From Roseihalotalea indica (lineage in GTDB: Bacteria > Bacteroidota > Bacteroidia > Cytophagales > Cyclobacteriaceae), in the NCBI RefSeq assembly GCF_022458895.1, contig NZ_JAINFL010000002.1, positions 62,001 to 126,000 on the forward strand: DNA of 64,000 nt, given 5' to 3'. Shown piece by piece: positions 61,532 to 64,000 of this stretch. The notes under the pieces were generated by a model, which worked only from the letters and a program-made list of their open reading frames with translations, was not told the origin of the DNA and did not search any database. How positions within the stretch are numbered: position 1 is the stretch's first letter; the number at the start of each line of letters is the position of its first letter. The position numbers were made by a program, and so were the translations under genes.

Positions 61532-62404
61532 TTAAAGATTAGGCGATTTGAGATCTCGTTTCAGCTCCCGTTCCTGCTTATTAAAATTGAAAATTTGAAT
61601 GGGGTAAGACAGTGTAACTGAAAGCCCGGAACCCCGCGTGCGCACTATACTACGGTAAGGGTCACTGCCATCAATGGTATATTGCACATCCATCTCCAGC
61701 ATATCTCGCAAGCCTTGATGATAGAGGACGGTAAGGGCTAAGCGGTCTTTGCCGAAGCTATAAAACTGAAAACGCACTCCAGCAGTAAAAGACACATTTA
61801 CGGTCCGCAATTGCTTCACCGGGCGATCTATTTCAAAATAGTGGCTACTTAAATGATTGTTTAATGTATCTCCAGGTTCACCCCACCGCGAGAGTGCACC
61901 AATATAATTGACACTAGCTCCTACAATAGGTTGAACTTTAAACAATAATGCATAGAAGATACTTTCATCCACTGCTTCAGGGCGGCGTCTCTTCGGTATC
62001 TTCCGAAAGTTCCGTAGCTGAAATAAGTGAACATCTTTCCAGGTGTAAATGAACAGGAGAGGAACGCGATAAAAATCACCAATAACCCCCATGCCCTGAT
62101 CAGATCGACTAATATAAGCACCCGGATTTCTATAAGATATTTTATATCCCAGCCCAATACCGCCAATGGTAATTCCTGAAGCAAGACGCCAGCGTTGCTT
62201 GCTCTGATACTCAGCAAACACACCAAAATTACCGCTAGAGTGCTTAAAATTACGGCTTCCAAAAGTAGAGTACCCTTGATCGTTATCTACCAGGCGAGAA
62301 GTTGGATACAAAAGGTTAAAATGAGGAACCAGATGAAGTGATTGTGCTCCAGCCAAAGAGGTTGCGAACAAAAAGGTTAAAATAACTAACTGAAATTTCT
62401 TCAT
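61532..62404 (-). CDS. Outer membrane beta-barrel protein, unknown
   Basis: The ATG at 62404 (MKKFQLVILTFLFATSLAGAQ) gives a clean Sec signal. The 290-residue protein is made of alternating strands with aromatic ends (FGVFAEYQSKQRW, LASGITIGGIGLGYKISY, VRFQFYSFGKDRLALTVLYHQG, LSVTLSYPIQIF), as in small Bacteroidota barrels of the OMP_b-brl type. There is an inserted basic loop (RNFRKIPKRRRPEA). It follows the truncated receptor gene on the same strand, so the two may be co-expressed. Confidence 0.75.
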   Translation of the reverse strand: MKKFQLVILTFLFATSLAGAQSLHLVPHFNLLYPTSRLVDNDQGYSTFGSRNFKHSSGNFGVFAEYQSKQRWRLASGITIGGIGLGYKISYRNPGAYISRSDQGMGVIGDFYRVPLLFIYTWKDVHLFQLRNFRKIPKRRRPEAVDESIFYALLFKVQPIVGASVNYIGALSRWGEPGDTLNNHLSSHYFEIDRPVKQLRTVNVSFTAGVRFQFYSFGKDRLALTVLYHQGLRDMLEMDVQYTIDGSDPYRSIVRTRGSGLSVTLSYPIQIFNFNKQERELKRDLKSPNL

Positions 62405-62474
62405 AAAACGGGTGAAGCAAGGGACGACCGAATAAGTTATTGTTCTTTGGTTTATCATGGTAATTTCATAAGTC

Positions 62475-62497
62475 TTGGGTTTAAATCCAATGCTGAA
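62475..62497. repeat. Shared 23 bp palindrome-like motif, copy 2
   Basis: Same sequence as at 61064-61086 apart from two pyrimidine changes. It lies 71 bp upstream of the outer membrane protein start and 18 bp after the receptor stop. Confidence 0.7.
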
Positions 62498-62514
62498 AAT
62501 TGATTAGCAGCACA

Positions 62515-64000
62515 TTAAAACTCCAGTCGATATGTCACCGAAGGGATAATGGGAAACAAGCTGTATTGCTTCAGCTTACCATCCGATTCGTACAGAAAGT
62601 AGGGGTTTTGACGACTGTAGGCATTGTACAGAGAAAAGATCCAGGTCTGTTCACGATCGCGTTTCTTGGCTTTGGTGCGCTGGTAGCTGATGTCCAGTCG
62701 GTGGTAGGCCGGGGTGCGGAAGTTGTTGCGCTGATCCAGCAGTATGCGGTCATCAAAGGCATTCTGATAATAACCCCCATCATACTGCCAGCCCGGCGGA
62801 CGCACTCCCTGGTAACGGGCGGTGGGGATACTGACGGCATTGCCGGTGTTATACACAAAGGTGAACGACAACGTGCGATCTTTAGGTAGGTGATAGCTGA
62901 GTAGTAAGGAAATATCGTGGCGGCGGTCGTAGCGAAACGGGAACGGGCGACCTTCGTCAATGGCATCAAACCAGCGGTTGGTCCAGGAAAGCGTATAGCC
63001 CAGCCAGCCGGTGACCTTGCCGCGCTTTTTGTTTACGAAGAGTTCCACCCCGTAGGATTCGCCATCGCCGGAAACCACTTTGTTCTCCCAGGTCTCTCCG
63101 TTCTGAAACAGGTAACTGGCTCCATCGCGGTAGGTGATCAGGTTATTCATCCGTTTGTAGTAACCCTCCAGGCTCACTTCGTAGGTATTCTTCTTCAGCA
63201 TTTTAGTGACTCCCAGGGCGACCTGTTCCGAACGTTGCGGAGCCACATTTTCGGTAGTAGACACCCATAGGTCAGTTGGAAGACCTAATGAAGAATTAGT
63301 CAGCAGGTGTAGATACTGAGCCATATAGGTATACGATCCTTTGATTGATAAGCTGGGGTTGATCAGGTAGCGCAGAGCCAGCCGGGGCTGAAGGTTCGCG
63401 TACATTTTGTCATGCACCCAGAAAGCCGAAGCGCGCAAACCGATGTTGGCAGTCAGCGGGCGGGTAATGCTGATTTCATCTTCTGCGTACACTTCGGCAT
63501 TGGTGGACTCAATAAACGCCTGATTGTTGAAGGTGGTGTCGGCACTGGCATTGACAATCTGCACCACATCCGGACTAAAACGCATACGGGAGAGTAAAGC
63601 CCCGAACTTCACATTATGCGACAGTGCCGGAGCATAGTCAAAGTCAGCCTGAAGGCGGAAATCGCGGATACGGGAGCGGGAACGGTTCAGGTAGTCGGTA
63701 TCTTCCTGCGTGACCCGGTATTCCTGAAAGAAATTATAGGTGCTGTAGCTGGCCGCAATGTTGCTAAACAGCTTGGGTCCGAAAATATGGTTCCACCGCA
63801 TCACCGAGGTGAGGTTGCCCCAGCGGAAGTTGAACGTGTACCGGTCCAGCCCATCATTGTAGGTATCAAAAAAGCGGTCGCGCCCGGTATAAAAGCTGAG
63901 GTAAATCCGGTTATTAGCATTCAGTTTGTGATTGTACTTGGCATTGACATCGTAAAAATTATAACCAAATGTACGGTCGCTCAGCATAGAGGCGATGGCC
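62515..64000 (-). CDS. TonB-dependent receptor, 5' truncated
   Basis: Only the C-terminal 494 or so residues are in the window; the frame is open to the right edge, so the start lies outside. All visible sequence is beta barrel: NRIYLSFYTGRDRFFDTYND, AEVYAEDEISITRPLTANIGLRASAF (in part), YGVELFVNKKRGKVTGWLGYTLSWTNR (in part) and the terminal SVTYRLEF, an outer membrane C-terminal signature. The barrel pattern fits single-gene TonB receptors (FepA/OMP_b-brl_3 type) rather than SusC, and no SusD gene follows. The ligand is unknown. Confidence 0.9.
   Translation of the reverse strand, partial: AIASMLSDRTFGYNFYDVNAKYNHKLNANNRIYLSFYTGRDRFFDTYNDGLDRYTFNFRWGNLTSVMRWNHIFGPKLFSNIAASYSTYNFFQEYRVTQEDTDYLNRSRSRIRDFRLQADFDYAPALSHNVKFGALLSRMRFSPDVVQIVNASADTTFNNQAFIESTNAEVYAEDEISITRPLTANIGLRASAFWVHDKMYANLQPRLALRYLINPSLSIKGSYTYMAQYLHLLTNSSLGLPTDLWVSTTENVAPQRSEQVALGVTKMLKKNTYEVSLEGYYKRMNNLITYRDGASYLFQNGETWENKVVSGDGESYGVELFVNKKRGKVTGWLGYTLSWTNRWFDAIDEGRPFPFRYDRRHDISLLLSYHLPKDRTLSFTFVYNTGNAVSIPTARYQGVRPPGWQYDGGYYQNAFDDRILLDQRNNFRTPAYHRLDISYQRTKAKKRDREQTWIFSLYNAYSRQNPYFLYESDGKLKQYSLFPIIPSVTYRLEF

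Overview
The window comes from a Bacteroidota genome, most likely a marine member of the Cytophagales. The evidence is two SusC/SusD pairs, an ECF sigma/FecR pair next to one of them, promoters of the TAnnTTTG type, few Shine-Dalgarno sequences, many lipoproteins, and the Bacteroidota form of IleRS. No rRNA, tRNA, phage, transposase or CRISPR array was seen. Both ends cut through TonB-dependent receptor genes.

1-12423 (+): a SusC/SusD pair is followed by a compact cluster that reads as aldarate (glucarate/galactarate) catabolism. It holds an HpcH/HpaI-type aldolase, a GntP-family permease, a tartronate semialdehyde reductase, a secreted mannonate-dehydratase-like TIM barrel, an NTF2-like protein, a secreted amidohydrolase and glucarate dehydratase. 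The inferred route is glucarate to 5-keto-4-deoxyglucarate, to pyruvate plus tartronate semialdehyde, to glycerate. 12613-20263: a mutarotase-like secreted protein, a GH20 hexosaminidase lipoprotein, a NarL-type two-component pair and a GH3/beta-lactamase fusion suggest amino-sugar or cell-wall sugar processing.

20356-26440: an SDR/membrane protein/thioredoxin-like operon, a nitroreductase, a sulfatase, an NTF2-like protein, a DUF1080 lipoprotein and a beta-carbonic anhydrase with an internal deletion. 26441-30085: an AT-rich non-coding stretch, a DUF2383 protein, and a beta-class adenine methyltransferase next to a probable PD-(D/E)XK nuclease, together a candidate restriction-modification module. 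30408-36362: YccF, an RprX/RprY-like two-component pair and a MacB/FtsX-type permease.

36363-41612: a 62-residue gene with a cationic tail and its own terminator, a BLUF photoreceptor, an MtfA-like peptidase with a SEC-C tail, an acidic repeat lipoprotein, and an AraC regulator with an SRPBCC protein. 41935-48896: an ECF sigma, FecR, SusC (with STN domain) and SusD locus. 49311-56331: an EEP hydrolase, a BNR-type lipoprotein, a DHFR-like reductase, two unrecognised genes, a toroid lyase-like protein and a secreted sugar isomerase-like protein. 56562-64000: ileS-lspA, a small lipoprotein, a 41-residue Cys-rich protein with its own terminator, an outer membrane barrel and a truncated TonB-dependent receptor.

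The least expected structure is between genes. Four copies of a 42-44 bp GC-rich palindrome are scattered across the window, and one sits inside a 112 bp element with 16 bp perfect terminal inverted repeats. Many spacers are also flanked by inverted pairs of degenerate word-like tracts. These, the methyltransferase/nuclease pair and the two very small terminator-backed genes are the best candidates for undescribed biology.
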